DNA from: Rubritalea squalenifaciens DSM 18772
Lineage (GTDB): Bacteria; Verrucomicrobiota; Verrucomicrobiia; Verrucomicrobiales; Akkermansiaceae
Length of the DNA stretch: 64,000 nucleotides
Reading direction: 5' to 3'
Assembly: GCF_900141815.1 (NCBI RefSeq)
Contig: NZ_FQYR01000004.1
Span: forward strand, 372,001 to 436,000
Shown: positions 1 to 8,989 of the stretch, piece by piece
How the letters are laid out: every line of letters starts with the position of its first letter
Position numbering within the stretch: the stretch's first letter is position 1
Notes under the pieces: generated by a model
Seen by the model: only the letters and a program-made list of their open reading frames with translations
What the model was told of the DNA's origin: nothing
The model's database searches: none
Position numbers and translations under genes: made by a program

Positions 1-732
1 GGGTAGTCGGCCTTCCTTAGTGCCAATCGCGACCGTGTAGACGCGGATCCCCAGTTCTTTGGCTAGCTCAGCCGCAGTGATAGGAGACATACGGCCGGAA
101 TTGTTGGAGCCGTCTGTGATGAGAATAATGATTCGTGATTTGGAGTCTTCACGTTTGTCCAAGCGGACAGCTGAAGCGGCGATTGCGGAGCCGATTGCGG
201 TGCCTTGTGAAAGTTCCTGATTCGGTCTCACCGAGTCGAGCTTGGAGAGCAGCCAATCATGTTCCAGTGTAATGGGGGATTCCTGATAAGGCTGACCAGC
301 AAAGGGGATGAGGCCGATGCGGTCATTGGGTCTTAGCTGGATGAAGTTTCTGACGACTAATCTGGCGGCAGTGGTGCGGTCGACTCTCCGGCCATTGATG
401 ATGAAGTCATCGATCTCCATGGAAGTGGAGACGTCCATGGCGACGACAATATCGATGCCGCTGGCTTTTCTCTCTGTGTAGGTGTTAGAGAGCTGAGGGC
501 GTGCCAAGGCGATGGCTGCTGCAGTGATAGTTAGGATCAGGAAGGTGGAGGCAAAGGCCCCTGCTAGATTGCGTGGCTTTGAACCCAGAGTTCCCAGAAT
601 GGAAAGCGAGGAAAAGACGATGCTATTCTGCGTTCCGGCTCTATTTCTGAGCAACACCACGGGAATGATGGCCAGAAGCAGCAGAAGCCACCACGGGTTA
701 GCAAAGCTGAAGCGTTGGAAGAAATCGTCTAT
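1..732 (-). CDS. BatA-like von Willebrand factor A membrane protein, partial (C-terminus beyond window)
   Basis: The reading frame runs off the left edge. The N-terminus carries the FANPWW-LLLL opening typical of BatA proteins, followed by a second hydrophobic segment and then a VWA domain. The domain has a MIDAS-type motif (DIVVAMDVSTSM) and a later ITDGSNNSG stretch, which fit a metal-ion-dependent adhesion site facing the periplasm. It is the last visible gene of a DUF58-DUF4381-VWA run, the usual arrangement of the Bat or aerotolerance-type operon. No ATG, GTG or TTG is found near the expected N-terminus. The best-placed start is an ATA at 732-730 that overlaps the TAG stop of the upstream gene. 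The family call is firm and the start is uncertain. Confidence 0.85.
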   Translation of the reverse strand, partial: MDDFFQRFSFANPWWLLLLLAIIPVVLLRNRAGTQNSIVFSSLSILGTLGSKPRNLAGAFASTFLILTITAAAIALARPQLSNTYTERKASGIDIVVAMDVSTSMEIDDFIINGRRVDRTTAARLVVRNFIQLRPNDRIGLIPFAGQPYQESPITLEHDWLLSKLDSVRPNQELSQGTAIGSAIAASAVRLDKREDSKSRIIILITDGSNNSGRMSPITAAELAKELGIRVYTVAIGTKEGRLP

Positions 733-1271
733 GGTTGTGAGGTGTCTGGTAGTGGAGGAGGTCCTTGTGAGGGGAGCTCTGAGGAGATGGGCCGCGGGTT
801 GGTCGAATCCAAGCCTCTGAGCAGAGCATCCGTCATCTCGAGTAGAGAGCTTTGAATGGCCTTGGCGTCTATGGTAGGCGCGTACTTAAGATCAGAAAGT
901 TCTCCTAGGTAGATGGTGAGGCGGGAGGCTGCTTCGGGGGGGAGTCTTTTGAGGTGACTGGAGCGGGCATGGAACTCTTCATGAGTCTCGAACAATGCCG
1001 GATCCTCAAATTGTTTTTGTAGGTATGCCCTGATGATGATCGACAGCTGGATTGCCAGATCCTTGGTGGGTATACTCTGGTCCCGGAGTCGAGCGAGGCG
1101 ATCCAGGGCGTCCTTCAAGTTATCAGGCTTCGGGGGAGAGATCTTTTTGTTCTTCAGGAAGAAACGCAGTAAGAGTAGGAGACTGATGAAAATAATCGCA
1201 ATGCCGAGCCACTGCCACCACAAGAGGAGGGCAGGTTTTTGGGAGGTTTCGACAATGTCTTCGAGTTTCAA
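729..1271 (-). CDS. DUF4381 family membrane protein
   Basis: This 180-residue protein has one transmembrane segment near residues 18-40 (WWQWLGIAIIFISLLLLL). It is followed by a basic stretch and a helical cytoplasmic or periplasmic domain, and it ends in a Pro/Ser-rich tail. Size, topology and position between DUF58 and VWA genes match the DUF4381 family of Bat-type operons. Its biochemical role is not known. The frame opens with TTG at 1271, 21 bases after the DUF58 stop, and no ATG exists in this frame near that point. Its TAG stop overlaps the putative ATA start of the next gene, so translational coupling is likely. Confidence 0.8.
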   Translation of the reverse strand: MKLEDIVETSQKPALLLWWQWLGIAIIFISLLLLLRFFLKNKKISPPKPDNLKDALDRLARLRDQSIPTKDLAIQLSIIIRAYLQKQFEDPALFETHEEFHARSSHLKRLPPEAASRLTIYLGELSDLKYAPTIDAKAIQSSLLEMTDALLRGLDSTNPRPISSELPSQGPPPLPDTSQP

Positions 1272-1292
1272 AAGTGTCTGGTGTTGGGTTGA

Positions 1293-2174
1293 TTAAGCGT
1301 GTCTACTTGAGCGAGTTTTGAAAAGTTTGTGGAGATCGGGAAGGTAGTCCTGATCGGTAGGGGCATCGATGGAATCGATCTGGTATTTACGCAAAGTTTT
1401 CTGCAGCGCTTCAAGCCTGCGCTTGGTCAGCTTTTCGAATGCTTGGCGTACATTGTTGTTAGAGGTGTTGACCATGGTTTGCCAGCCCGTTTCTGGATCG
1501 GTGAGGTTGATCTTACCAACGTTAGGGAGATGTTCTTCTACAGGGTCAAACACCCGAATGGCGATGGTCTCATGTTTCTGGGCGAGGGTGCCGAGCTTTT
1601 TGTGGAAATCATGGTCGATGAAATCCGAAATCATGAAGACCAGCGACTTGCGTTTCAGGGTGCGATTGATGAAATCGCATGCCGTGCCGATGGAGGTGTC
1701 TCGCTTGGCAGGTGTGGTGGCGAGGATTTCCCGGATGATTCGCAAAGTGTGCTTGGTTCCCTTCTGAGGCGGGAGAAAAAGCACCGGCTCCGAGGTGAAG
1801 AGAAGAAGGCCGACCTTGTCGCCATTGTGCTTGGCTGAGAACGCGAGAACGGCAGCAATCTCCGCTGCCAGCTCCCGCTTGGAAAGATGTTGGGAGCCGA
1901 ATACGGAGGAGCCGGATATATCCACGGCGATGAGGACATTGAGTTCCCGCTCCTCGCGGAAGGTGCGGATGAAGGGGGCATTCATCCTGGCAGTTACATT
2001 CCAGTCGATGAAGCGGATTTCATCGCCGTGTTGGTACTCGCGGAAATCTTCGAAATCCAGCCCCTGTCCCTTGAAGGATGCATGATATTCGCCTGAGAAG
2101 GATTCACGCGAAAGCCGCCTCGCCTTGATCTCAAGGTGGTGGACTTTTCGCATGATTTCCTCGACTGACGCCAT
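1293..2174 (-). CDS. DUF58 domain-containing protein
   Basis: The 293-residue soluble protein shows the DUF58 signature around residues 35-62: FEDFREYQHGDEIRFIDW followed by NVTAR. A VWA-like fold follows, with DISGSSVFG as a degenerate MIDAS and a later MISDFID. DUF58 proteins normally work with a MoxR AAA ATPase and VWA membrane proteins in assembly or stress-linked complexes. Here DUF4381 and VWA partners follow directly, but the gene just upstream is an Mrp-type ATPase and not MoxR. The ATG at 2174 is the natural start. Confidence 0.88.
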   Translation of the reverse strand: MASVEEIMRKVHHLEIKARRLSRESFSGEYHASFKGQGLDFEDFREYQHGDEIRFIDWNVTARMNAPFIRTFREERELNVLIAVDISGSSVFGSQHLSKRELAAEIAAVLAFSAKHNGDKVGLLLFTSEPVLFLPPQKGTKHTLRIIREILATTPAKRDTSIGTACDFINRTLKRKSLVFMISDFIDHDFHKKLGTLAQKHETIAIRVFDPVEEHLPNVGKINLTDPETGWQTMVNTSNNNVRQAFEKLTKRRLEALQKTLRKYQIDSIDAPTDQDYLPDLHKLFKTRSSRHA

Positions 2175-2213
2175 AGATTCTCTGGTGATACGGAACAGGG
2201 TTGGGTAGTTCGC

Positions 2214-3257
2214 CTAGCGGTTGACCCGGGCAACTACCTTTTCCGCGGTTTCTTTGAAAGCGGCACTGACTGGAGATTCTGCCTCAGGAAGTAGTGCGAC
2301 AGGGGTGCCGCCGTCTGCGCAAGCACGGGTGTGGGCATCCAGAGGAATCTGGCCGAGCAGAGGGACTTTGAGTCTCTCGGCTTCACGAACACCGCCGCCA
2401 TCTCCAAAGATGTGGTATTTGGTGCCGTGCTCACATTCGAACCAAGCCATGTTTTCCACGACTCCAAGAATGTCTACATTGACCTTGGCGAACATGGAAA
2501 CAGCCTTGCGGGCATCGATGAGGGCCACTTCCTGTGGAGTGGTAACGATGACGGCGCCATCCAGAGCCACGGTCTGGACGATAGTGAGCTGAATGTCTCC
2601 AGTGCCTGGAGGGAGGTCGAGAATGAGATAATCCAGTTCACCCCAAGCGACTTGACGCAGGAATTGCTGGGTATAGCGGGTGGCTAGTGGGCCACGGACG
2701 ATGACTGGGGAATTCTCTTCAAGAAGGAAGGACATGGACATCAGTTTGATACCGTGAGCTTCGATCGGGATGATTTCATCGTTCTCATTGGCCATCGGTT
2801 GCTGGTTGGTGCCAAACATCTGGCCGGTAGATGGACCATAGAGATCGCAGTCACAGAGGCCTACTTTGGCGCCAGTCTTGGAGAGGGCGACAGCCAGATT
2901 GGTAGCGACGGTTGATTTGCCTACTCCGCCTTTGCCTGAAGCCACAGCGATGATCTTCTTGATGCCGGGAATGGCCGACTTGGCATTTGGATTACCAGGA
3001 GTGCCGGTAGCCTCGGGGTTCTTGACGTCAATATTGACGCGGGTAGTACCGATGCCGTCGATTGCGTTGAGGGCGTCCTGGCAATCTTTGAAAATAGTCT
3101 CCGGGACTTTAGGGTCCTTGGTCTGGACAGAAATGGTGACTTCGACGTTGTTGCCCGAAATGGCGATTTCCTTGACCAGGCCGAAGGCCACGATGTCACG
3201 GGAGAAGCCAGGATATTTAACGTTCGTAAGGGCTGATTTGATGATGTCTTCGGTCAT
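2214..3257 (-). CDS. mrp: Mrp/NBP35-family iron-sulfur carrier ATPase
   Basis: The 347-residue protein has an N-terminal DUF59/MIP18-like domain (residues 1-85), a linker, and then a ParA/MinD-type P-loop ATPase. Visible motifs are the deviant Walker A (GKGGVGKST), the VRGP segment and the LPPGTGD Walker B-like region. Family members load or transfer Fe-S clusters in the cytoplasm. One feature is unusual: where most Mrp proteins have a CPxC pair after ENM-x-x-F, this one reads ENMAWFECEHG, with a single cysteine. The gene precedes the DUF58 run by 38 bases on the same strand and may be co-transcribed with it. Confidence 0.9.
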   Translation of the reverse strand: MTEDIIKSALTNVKYPGFSRDIVAFGLVKEIAISGNNVEVTISVQTKDPKVPETIFKDCQDALNAIDGIGTTRVNIDVKNPEATGTPGNPNAKSAIPGIKKIIAVASGKGGVGKSTVATNLAVALSKTGAKVGLCDCDLYGPSTGQMFGTNQQPMANENDEIIPIEAHGIKLMSMSFLLEENSPVIVRGPLATRYTQQFLRQVAWGELDYLILDLPPGTGDIQLTIVQTVALDGAVIVTTPQEVALIDARKAVSMFAKVNVDILGVVENMAWFECEHGTKYHIFGDGGGVREAERLKVPLLGQIPLDAHTRACADGGTPVALLPEAESPVSAAFKETAEKVVARVNR

Positions 3258-3415
3258 TGCTAATGAGAATCAGTGATTGGATGGCGAATGATTGTGGGCT
3301 TTGCTAGGGGCAATCTAGTGGGATTCTCAGAATTTTGAATGATTCATTTCACCTTTTTCAGTGAAAAATGGGAAGATGGTCACGAATGAACCATGGCTGG
3401 TGCAGGTATTTTGCC

Positions 3416-4285
3416 TCAAGAGGCCTGTTGTTCGGGGTCCCGGAAGGATTTCAAGGGGACGTGGTCACATTCCTCGCAGTAGGCAGTCCCTGCTGAAAAG
3501 GTGGTCAAGCAGCAGGGGCAATATTGGCTGGAATCATCAGATTCTAGCACGGGGGGCTTGGTTAGATCTGACTGCTTTATGCCGGAGACTGCGAGAGTGG
3601 ATTTGACCTCTTCCAGAGTGAATTGGGGCTCTTTCCTGTAGATGGAATCCCGTAGGGCTTGGCCTAGATACGCAGTGCGTTCGCTGTCCTTGCAGAGGGA
3701 GGCCATGGTAAGAGGATGGATGGCCTGGAGCTTGCCCTGCATCAGGATGTCATCCGAGCAGCGCATGGCACTCCAGGGGGAGATGATGTTGAGCAGGAGG
3801 TGTTTGATGCGTTCGGCTTTTCTTTTGGGTACAAAGCGACGATGAATGCAGAAAAAACAGAGTGAGGCGTACAGAATCAGGAAAAAGGCGTAGCCGATGA
3901 CTAGTCTGGTACGGATGGAATCTCCGTCCAAATAATAAATGTAGGGGATGACGGCAAAGAAGAGCGCAAAGATCAGAAGGGAGATGAAGCGCAGGTGTGT
4001 GGTAGCGCGGTGTGTTAGCCGCAGCAGGCGCCAAGCCGAGGCTCTGGTGATTTTTGCAGATTGCTTGGCACAGGAGGACGAGAGCAAGATAGCCCCAGGC
4101 CAAGGAGATAGGGGTGCCAGATAGAGCGACTTTCCAACACCAGCCAAGGTGGCCATCGGCTGGCGGATAGACCACCCTTTGAGAAGGTTCTTTTTGATCG
4201 CGATCCCACCTGGAGCAGCTGACTTGATGCAGCTGCTCAGGTAGAATAGGGTAATCAGTAAGTAGAAGGTCTGACCTTCAGACAT
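3416..4285 (-). CDS. Uncharacterised membrane protein with C-terminal zinc ribbon
   Basis: I do not recognise the family. From the ATG at 4285 the product is 289 residues. It has a hydrophobic segment at the N-terminus (FYLLITLFYLSSC), two central transmembrane segments, a basic stretch, a helical region, and a C-terminal CPCC...CEEC four-cysteine cluster that looks like a zinc ribbon. A GTG further upstream at 4354 would overlap the neighbouring gene by 47 bases, so the ATG, 22 bases after that gene's stop, is preferred. Part of the N-terminal half is low in complexity and weakly conserved-looking. Function unknown; possibly a membrane-tethered sensor or quality-control protein. Confidence 0.6.
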   Translation of the reverse strand: MSEGQTFYLLITLFYLSSCIKSAAPGGIAIKKNLLKGWSIRQPMATLAGVGKSLYLAPLSPWPGAILLSSSCAKQSAKITRASAWRLLRLTHRATTHLRFISLLIFALFFAVIPYIYYLDGDSIRTRLVIGYAFFLILYASLCFFCIHRRFVPKRKAERIKHLLLNIISPWSAMRCSDDILMQGKLQAIHPLTMASLCKDSERTAYLGQALRDSIYRKEPQFTLEEVKSTLAVSGIKQSDLTKPPVLESDDSSQYCPCCLTTFSAGTAYCEECDHVPLKSFRDPEQQAS

Positions 4286-4307
4286 GCGAATCGAAAATGA
4301 TGACTGG

Positions 4308-5165
4308 TTAAGAGCGACCGAATAGTTTGCCGATGAAGCTTTTCGCGGCTGCACCTACCGCGACTACGCCGAAGGCAATCTGCTTCCAGAATTTCCAGAT
4401 GACGAAAGCGCCTCCTCCAGCGATGAGACCAGTAAGGCCATATTCAGCAATTTTGTCACCCGATTTGTACTCGGAGTATTTGTTTCCTGCGGTGTAGCTG
4501 AAGCCTTTAAGTACATTCGCTACTTTTGGCTCCAGTGCAGAAAACTGCTCAGGATCGCAGACTAGCTTGGCACTCATGACACCCTTACGGCCAAGGAGGC
4601 GAATATCATGATTGAGATGTGTTTGTCCTTGGTCGTCTCGAAGTAGGAGCCCCCATTCCAGATTGTTTGTTTGCTCGTTGTATTTCGGTGGGGTTTTCCA
4701 GCCTGTGATGTAGAGCTTTGGCTTACCTTGTTGACCACGGATTTCGTTAGCTTCCTTCTCTGACTCTTGCAGTTCACTAAGGATTTCTTTGGCGTCCAAG
4801 TCCTCTTTGTCTTCGTCTTTGACATAGCCAATGGAATCAAAAGTAAAAGTGACGAACCATTCTTCGTTCTTGTCTAACAGCATGCCTGACATGTTTGATG
4901 GCAGGTTGCCGATGGCCTGCATGTACTTCTGGGCGTCACTGGCACCGAGGTAGATAAGGCCCTCTTTGATTTCAATTTCAGCAATGTTTCCCAGTGCTCC
5001 AGTGCCTTCTAGCTTAGCACTGGGAAATTCGTTTTTGAGTTCTTTGAGGTAGAGTTGGTCTAGCAGTTCTGGTGATAGAGTAGCTTCGGGTTCTTGGCTT
5101 TCCTGAGCAACCAGGGGGAGAGCTAATGAGCTAACAACACACGCAACTTTGAATAAACTTTTCAT
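4308..5165 (-). CDS. DUF2167 family secreted/membrane protein
   Basis: The 285-residue protein starts with a signal peptide (MKSLFKVACVVSSLALPLVA). DUF2167-like signatures follow: a strand run ending FDSIGYVKDEDKEDLDA, then LYITGWKTPPKYNEQTNNLEWGL. One transmembrane segment lies near the C-terminus with a short basic tail. DUF2167 proteins are envelope proteins of unknown activity. The ATG at 5165 gives the better signal peptide than a TTG at 5183. The gene lies just upstream of the zinc-ribbon membrane protein on the same strand, so the two probably form a transcription unit. Confidence 0.8.
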   Translation of the reverse strand: MKSLFKVACVVSSLALPLVAQESQEPEATLSPELLDQLYLKELKNEFPSAKLEGTGALGNIAEIEIKEGLIYLGASDAQKYMQAIGNLPSNMSGMLLDKNEEWFVTFTFDSIGYVKDEDKEDLDAKEILSELQESEKEANEIRGQQGKPKLYITGWKTPPKYNEQTNNLEWGLLLRDDQGQTHLNHDIRLLGRKGVMSAKLVCDPEQFSALEPKVANVLKGFSYTAGNKYSEYKSGDKIAEYGLTGLIAGGGAFVIWKFWKQIAFGVVAVGAAAKSFIGKLFGRS

Positions 5166-5249
5166 TACGGTAGCAGACTTCAAAAGATAGAGCCTGCTGT
5201 CGAGAATGTAATTCCGAGGATTCAGCCACGGTGTTGTCTGAGCCTCTCT

Positions 5250-6611
5250 CTATTTCTTTCGCTTTTGTTTTTTGCCGGAGCTAGCGTGGTCTGGAGTCGT
5301 GTAGTTGGGACTTGGAGTATGTTCGCGTGTCAGAATTTGCTCCATTTGCTTCACTACCTCAGGGTGTTGCTCAGCGATGTTTTTCGTCTCAGCAGGGTCT
5401 GTAGAGAGATCATAGAGTTCGGCTGGATCCTTCAGGCCTCGGCGGTAGGCTTTCCATTTCCCCATGCGCAGGCATTGCTGGAATTTTCCTTCGTAAAGTT
5501 CGAAGTAGAGGAACTCGTGACCACTTTGTTCTTTGCCCAGAAGGGTGGGGAGAAATGAGGCGCCGTCTTTGGCGGGTGCTTTGATATCTAGCATGTCAGC
5601 AGCTGTAGCCATGAGGTCCAGATGGCCGACCAAGAGGTCGCTTTGTGTGCCGGGTTTAATCTTTCCGGGCCAGCGTGCCACGAATGGAGCGCGGATACCA
5701 CCTTCGTACAGAGAGCGCTTGCCACCCTTCAGGCCGCCATTGCTATTCAGCGCTTTGATGAAGGGGCCATTGGCTCCGTTGTCAGAGGTGTAGATCACCA
5801 AGGTGTTGTCATCGATTCCGAGTTCTTTGAGCTTATCAAGGACGCGGCCCACACCTTGATCGAGAAGACTCACCATACCCGCATAGTTTTTGACGGTTTG
5901 GTTCCACGGTTTGTCTTTGTAGAGCTGGAGATTAGGGTCATCCTGGGGAATGACGTACTGACCATGAGGTGGAGTCCAGGCCGCATAGCAGAAGAATGGG
6001 CGGTCCTTATTATCCTCGATGAATTTGAGGGTTTCTGCCTCGATAAGGTAGTGGGTGTACTGACCTTTGGCCCCTTTTTTGTTTCCAGGAAGCTCGATGC
6101 GCTCGCTGTTTTTGACCAGATACTCTGGGTAGTAGTCGTGAGCGTGCTTTTGGTCATAGTAGCCATACCAGAGGTCAAATCCGTGTTTCTCGGGGACTCC
6201 AGTGGTGCCGGGATTTCCCAGTCCCCACTTGCCGAAGCCGCCTGTGGCGTAACCAGCCTTCTTAAGCATGCTTGCTACAGTGGGGGTTCGGGCAGCTAGT
6301 GGTAACAGGCCCTTGTTTGACTGATTGGCGCGGCGGATGACATGACCGGGGTGCTTGCCTGTCATGAGGGTGCAGCGGGTAGGGGCGCAGACAGCGTTGC
6401 CGCTGTAGGCGTTGTTGAACTGCATGCCCTCAGCGGCCATTTTCTTCATGATGGGAGTGCTCAGGTGCTTACCTCCATAGTTTTCGAAGTCTCCGATGCC
6501 GGCATCATCGACCATGATAAAGATGATATTCGGCTTTTCAGCAGCGAATCCAGAGGCTGCAGAGGCACAGAGAATGAAACAGGATACAAAGGTGGAGAAT
6601 AATTTTTTCAT
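5250..6611 (-). CDS. Secreted sulfatase (arylsulfatase family)
   Basis: The 453-residue protein has a signal peptide (residues 1-23). Sulfatase motifs include the metal-binding MVDDAGIGDFENYG segment, the formylglycine motif CAPTR at Cys75, and the later GKWGLG. The C-terminus is a short basic tail (GKKQKRKK). A formylglycine-generating enzyme must convert Cys75, and none is visible in this window. It hydrolyses sulfate esters, probably on polysaccharides, in the periplasm or at the cell surface. It is divergent from the ECF sigma factor/FecR pair that starts 165 bases away, a grouping common in Planctomycetota and Verrucomicrobiota. Confidence 0.9.
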   Translation of the reverse strand: MKKLFSTFVSCFILCASAASGFAAEKPNIIFIMVDDAGIGDFENYGGKHLSTPIMKKMAAEGMQFNNAYSGNAVCAPTRCTLMTGKHPGHVIRRANQSNKGLLPLAARTPTVASMLKKAGYATGGFGKWGLGNPGTTGVPEKHGFDLWYGYYDQKHAHDYYPEYLVKNSERIELPGNKKGAKGQYTHYLIEAETLKFIEDNKDRPFFCYAAWTPPHGQYVIPQDDPNLQLYKDKPWNQTVKNYAGMVSLLDQGVGRVLDKLKELGIDDNTLVIYTSDNGANGPFIKALNSNGGLKGGKRSLYEGGIRAPFVARWPGKIKPGTQSDLLVGHLDLMATAADMLDIKAPAKDGASFLPTLLGKEQSGHEFLYFELYEGKFQQCLRMGKWKAYRRGLKDPAELYDLSTDPAETKNIAEQHPEVVKQMEQILTREHTPSPNYTTPDHASSGKKQKRKK

Positions 6612-6776
6612 AGACGATTGCGAGTAGTGACCCAGTGATGATTTTCACTTTGAGGATTGAGCAATAGACTGGGTTCTCTAGAATGATGCATTCTCTGGAA
6701 ATATTACACCCCATCATGATTGCACATTTGAGTGGTACACAGAAAATATCTTTATTCTGTCAGGTAATATTTTTAG

Positions 6777-7322
6777 GTGAAATGCCATTCAATAGGTGAA
6801 GTGAAATCTCCGAGACAGCCCAGCCGAGAATATCTGCAACTGATTGCCAGTCATCAGGGGCTGATCTATTCGCATATTCGGAAGATGGTGATGGATGCCC
6901 ATGGGGCTCAGGATGTTCTCCAGGAAACCAATCTGATGCTTTGGCAAAAGTTCGATAAATATGAGATGGGGACCAATTTTGGAGCCTTTGCCTGCAAGGT
7001 AGCCTATTTCAAAGCCTTGGAATACATTCGCAAACGCAAGCGCAGTGAGTTTTTGAGCTTTGACTCGGATATCGTGGAGGCTCTGGGGGAGCAGGCTGAG
7101 GTAGCTTCCGTTGAGCAAGACTACGAGGACGCACTCAATACCTGTATGCAGAAGCTGAATCCAAAGGAGCAGAAGCTATTGAAGATGCGCTATTATGATA
7201 AGGCGACCGTGAGAGGAATTGCCGAGGAAATGGAATGCTCCGAGGGATCACTGCAGCAGTTATTTTTTAGAATTCGGAAAGCCCTGAAAATTTGTATAGA
7301 ACATTCGGTCTCAGAAGCATGA
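6777..7322 (+). CDS. ECF-type RNA polymerase sigma factor
   Basis: The 181-residue protein has region 2 (DVLQETNLMLWQKFDKYEMGTNFGAFACKVAYFKALEYIRKRKR) and region 4 (LRMRYYDKATVRGIAEEMECSEGSLQQLFFRIRKAL helix-turn-helix). It resembles the Rhodopirellula/Verrucomicrobium ECF group. The frame opens with GTG at 6777; a second GTG at 6801 is an alternative start. Its TGA stop overlaps the ATG of the FecR-like gene (ATGA), so the two are translationally coupled. It probably directs expression of surface or polysaccharide-related genes, the divergent sulfatase being the nearest candidate. Confidence 0.92.
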   Translation: MKCHSIGEVKSPRQPSREYLQLIASHQGLIYSHIRKMVMDAHGAQDVLQETNLMLWQKFDKYEMGTNFGAFACKVAYFKALEYIRKRKRSEFLSFDSDIVEALGEQAEVASVEQDYEDALNTCMQKLNPKEQKLLKMRYYDKATVRGIAEEMECSEGSLQQLFFRIRKALKICIEHSVSEA

Positions 7323-8989
7323 ACAAGTCGCACATGGAATCTATCGATCGTCTCTTGGAAGGGACCTTGCCTCGTGAGGAGTTTGATCTCCTGCAGGAGG
7401 CTATGCGGAATGACCCTCTTCTGCTCAGCTACTACAAGGAGCAGGCGGAGCTTAATGCCCGGCTGGAATGGATGCTGGGGGACTTCCAGATGGCTGAAAA
7501 CGTGGTGGAGATGCATCCCCCCGTGAGAAAATGGTATCAGTTCAGCAAATCTACGGCCATCGCGGCCGCGCTGATCCTAGCTGGAGGAATCGGCATTGGC
7601 CTGATGGTGGATCGCTATGTGGCTAGGGAGCCTGCTACTGTGATTGCGGATGCTTCTGAGGAGGCTCAAATACAGGAGAAAGAGTTTGGACTTCCAATTG
7701 TAGAGCTTGGTCCGGTGGCCAGAGTGACGAATGCCAAAAATGCTGTTTTTGGCAACAAGGAGATTTCTATGGGGTCATGGCTGATTCCGGATCAGCTGGA
7801 GCTGAAGTCGGGAAGAGCCCAGATTACGATGGATTCTGGTGCCGTGGTGTCCATGAGTGCGGGAGCGAAGGTGAATATCGTTGATCCCCATCGAGTTCAG
7901 TTGGTGTCAGGGCAAATGACTGTGCAGGTGCCCAGTTCTCGTAGGGAGTTTATTTGTCTAGTAGGAGATACCCTAGTGTCTACAGAGCAGGGGAGTTATG
8001 TGCTGTCTAGTAAAGCTGCTGGACAGGATGAAACGCTCAAGATCAAAAATGGTTTGGTGACTGTCTCCAATCCTGGATTTCTGGCAGACCTGACAGGGGG
8101 GGAGGGTGTCGTTTTTGGTGACGGTATCAAGTATCTCCATGAGGTGGAAAAGCCGGTTACGCCGGAATGGGATAAAGTCGCCTCAGAAGAGCTGCACTAC
8201 ATCTACTGGAGTTTTAATGAGATGCAGCAGGCATCAGAAGAGGATGAGGTGATTTTTACGAGTGAGAGTCAGTGGTATGATGGTGATGAGTTTGTCCTGC
8301 GCAAGCGTATCTTGCCAGACATGATGCTTACCAAAGAAATGCATCAAAGTGGGGGCAAGTATGGTAAGTCCTTACGTTTGGCTGGCAGAGGAGCTTACTT
8401 TGAGTCCGACTTTCCGGGGATTTCTGGAGATAAGGAAAGGACCATTGCTTGCTGGGTGAGAACGCCGACCAATCCGGATCTGAAGAATGCATACAGTATC
8501 GTGAGCTGGGGCTTGAGGCGCTCTAAAGATAGCAAGTTCCAAGTGAGCTGGAATACTGGCCGGGATACTTCCAAAGGAGTGAAGGGGGCTCTGAGAGTGG
8601 AGACTGGTTTTTCTGGTCACGTGATTGGAGAGACCGTCATCAATGATGGCAAGTGGCATCACATTGCCTGCGTGGTACTGCCTAGTTCAGATCCCCAAGA
8701 ATTCGGAAATATCAAACTGTATGTCGATGGCCAGTTGGAGAAAATAACTGGCTACTCGAAAATGAGTATCAATACGGATGTCGAGTCTCCAGAGGCAGAG
8801 CCTTTGTCGATAGGTCTACGCCTGGAGCGGATCAATCCAAGATTCCGTGGTTTGCAGCATAATAACTTCAAAGGGCGTATCGATGAGTTTTATATTTTTG
8901 ATGCGGCTTTGACTCCCAGACAGATCAAACAACTGTACTTGAAGAATAAGCCAGCTCGGAGAACGGCAGCAGATTCTGAGCAGAACTAA
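7319..8989 (+). CDS. FecR-like anti-sigma regulator with C-terminal LamG domain
   Basis: The 556-residue protein has a short cytoplasmic helical N-terminus (residues 1-75), which is the expected sigma-binding part. One transmembrane helix follows near residues 78-98 (AIAAALILAGGIGIGLM). A FecR-type periplasmic beta domain covers about 130-265, and a concanavalin/LamG jelly roll ends the protein (GKWHHIACV, ...YVDGQLE). This fits a surface-signalling anti-sigma factor whose LamG domain could sense carbohydrate. The ATG at 7319 overlaps the sigma factor stop. Its TAA stop overlaps the stop of the convergent phosphoesterase gene. Confidence 0.88.
   Translation: MNKSHMESIDRLLEGTLPREEFDLLQEAMRNDPLLLSYYKEQAELNARLEWMLGDFQMAENVVEMHPPVRKWYQFSKSTAIAAALILAGGIGIGLMVDRYVAREPATVIADASEEAQIQEKEFGLPIVELGPVARVTNAKNAVFGNKEISMGSWLIPDQLELKSGRAQITMDSGAVVSMSAGAKVNIVDPHRVQLVSGQMTVQVPSSRREFICLVGDTLVSTEQGSYVLSSKAAGQDETLKIKNGLVTVSNPGFLADLTGGEGVVFGDGIKYLHEVEKPVTPEWDKVASEELHYIYWSFNEMQQASEEDEVIFTSESQWYDGDEFVLRKRILPDMMLTKEMHQSGGKYGKSLRLAGRGAYFESDFPGISGDKERTIACWVRTPTNPDLKNAYSIVSWGLRRSKDSKFQVSWNTGRDTSKGVKGALRVETGFSGHVIGETVINDGKWHHIACVVLPSSDPQEFGNIKLYVDGQLEKITGYSKMSINTDVESPEAEPLSIGLRLERINPRFRGLQHNNFKGRIDEFYIFDAALTPRQIKQLYLKNKPARRTAADSEQN

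Noticed and set aside
5265-6299. Long plus-strand open frames opposite the first sulfatase
   Set aside because: They are antisense shadows of the sulfatase gene without family features.
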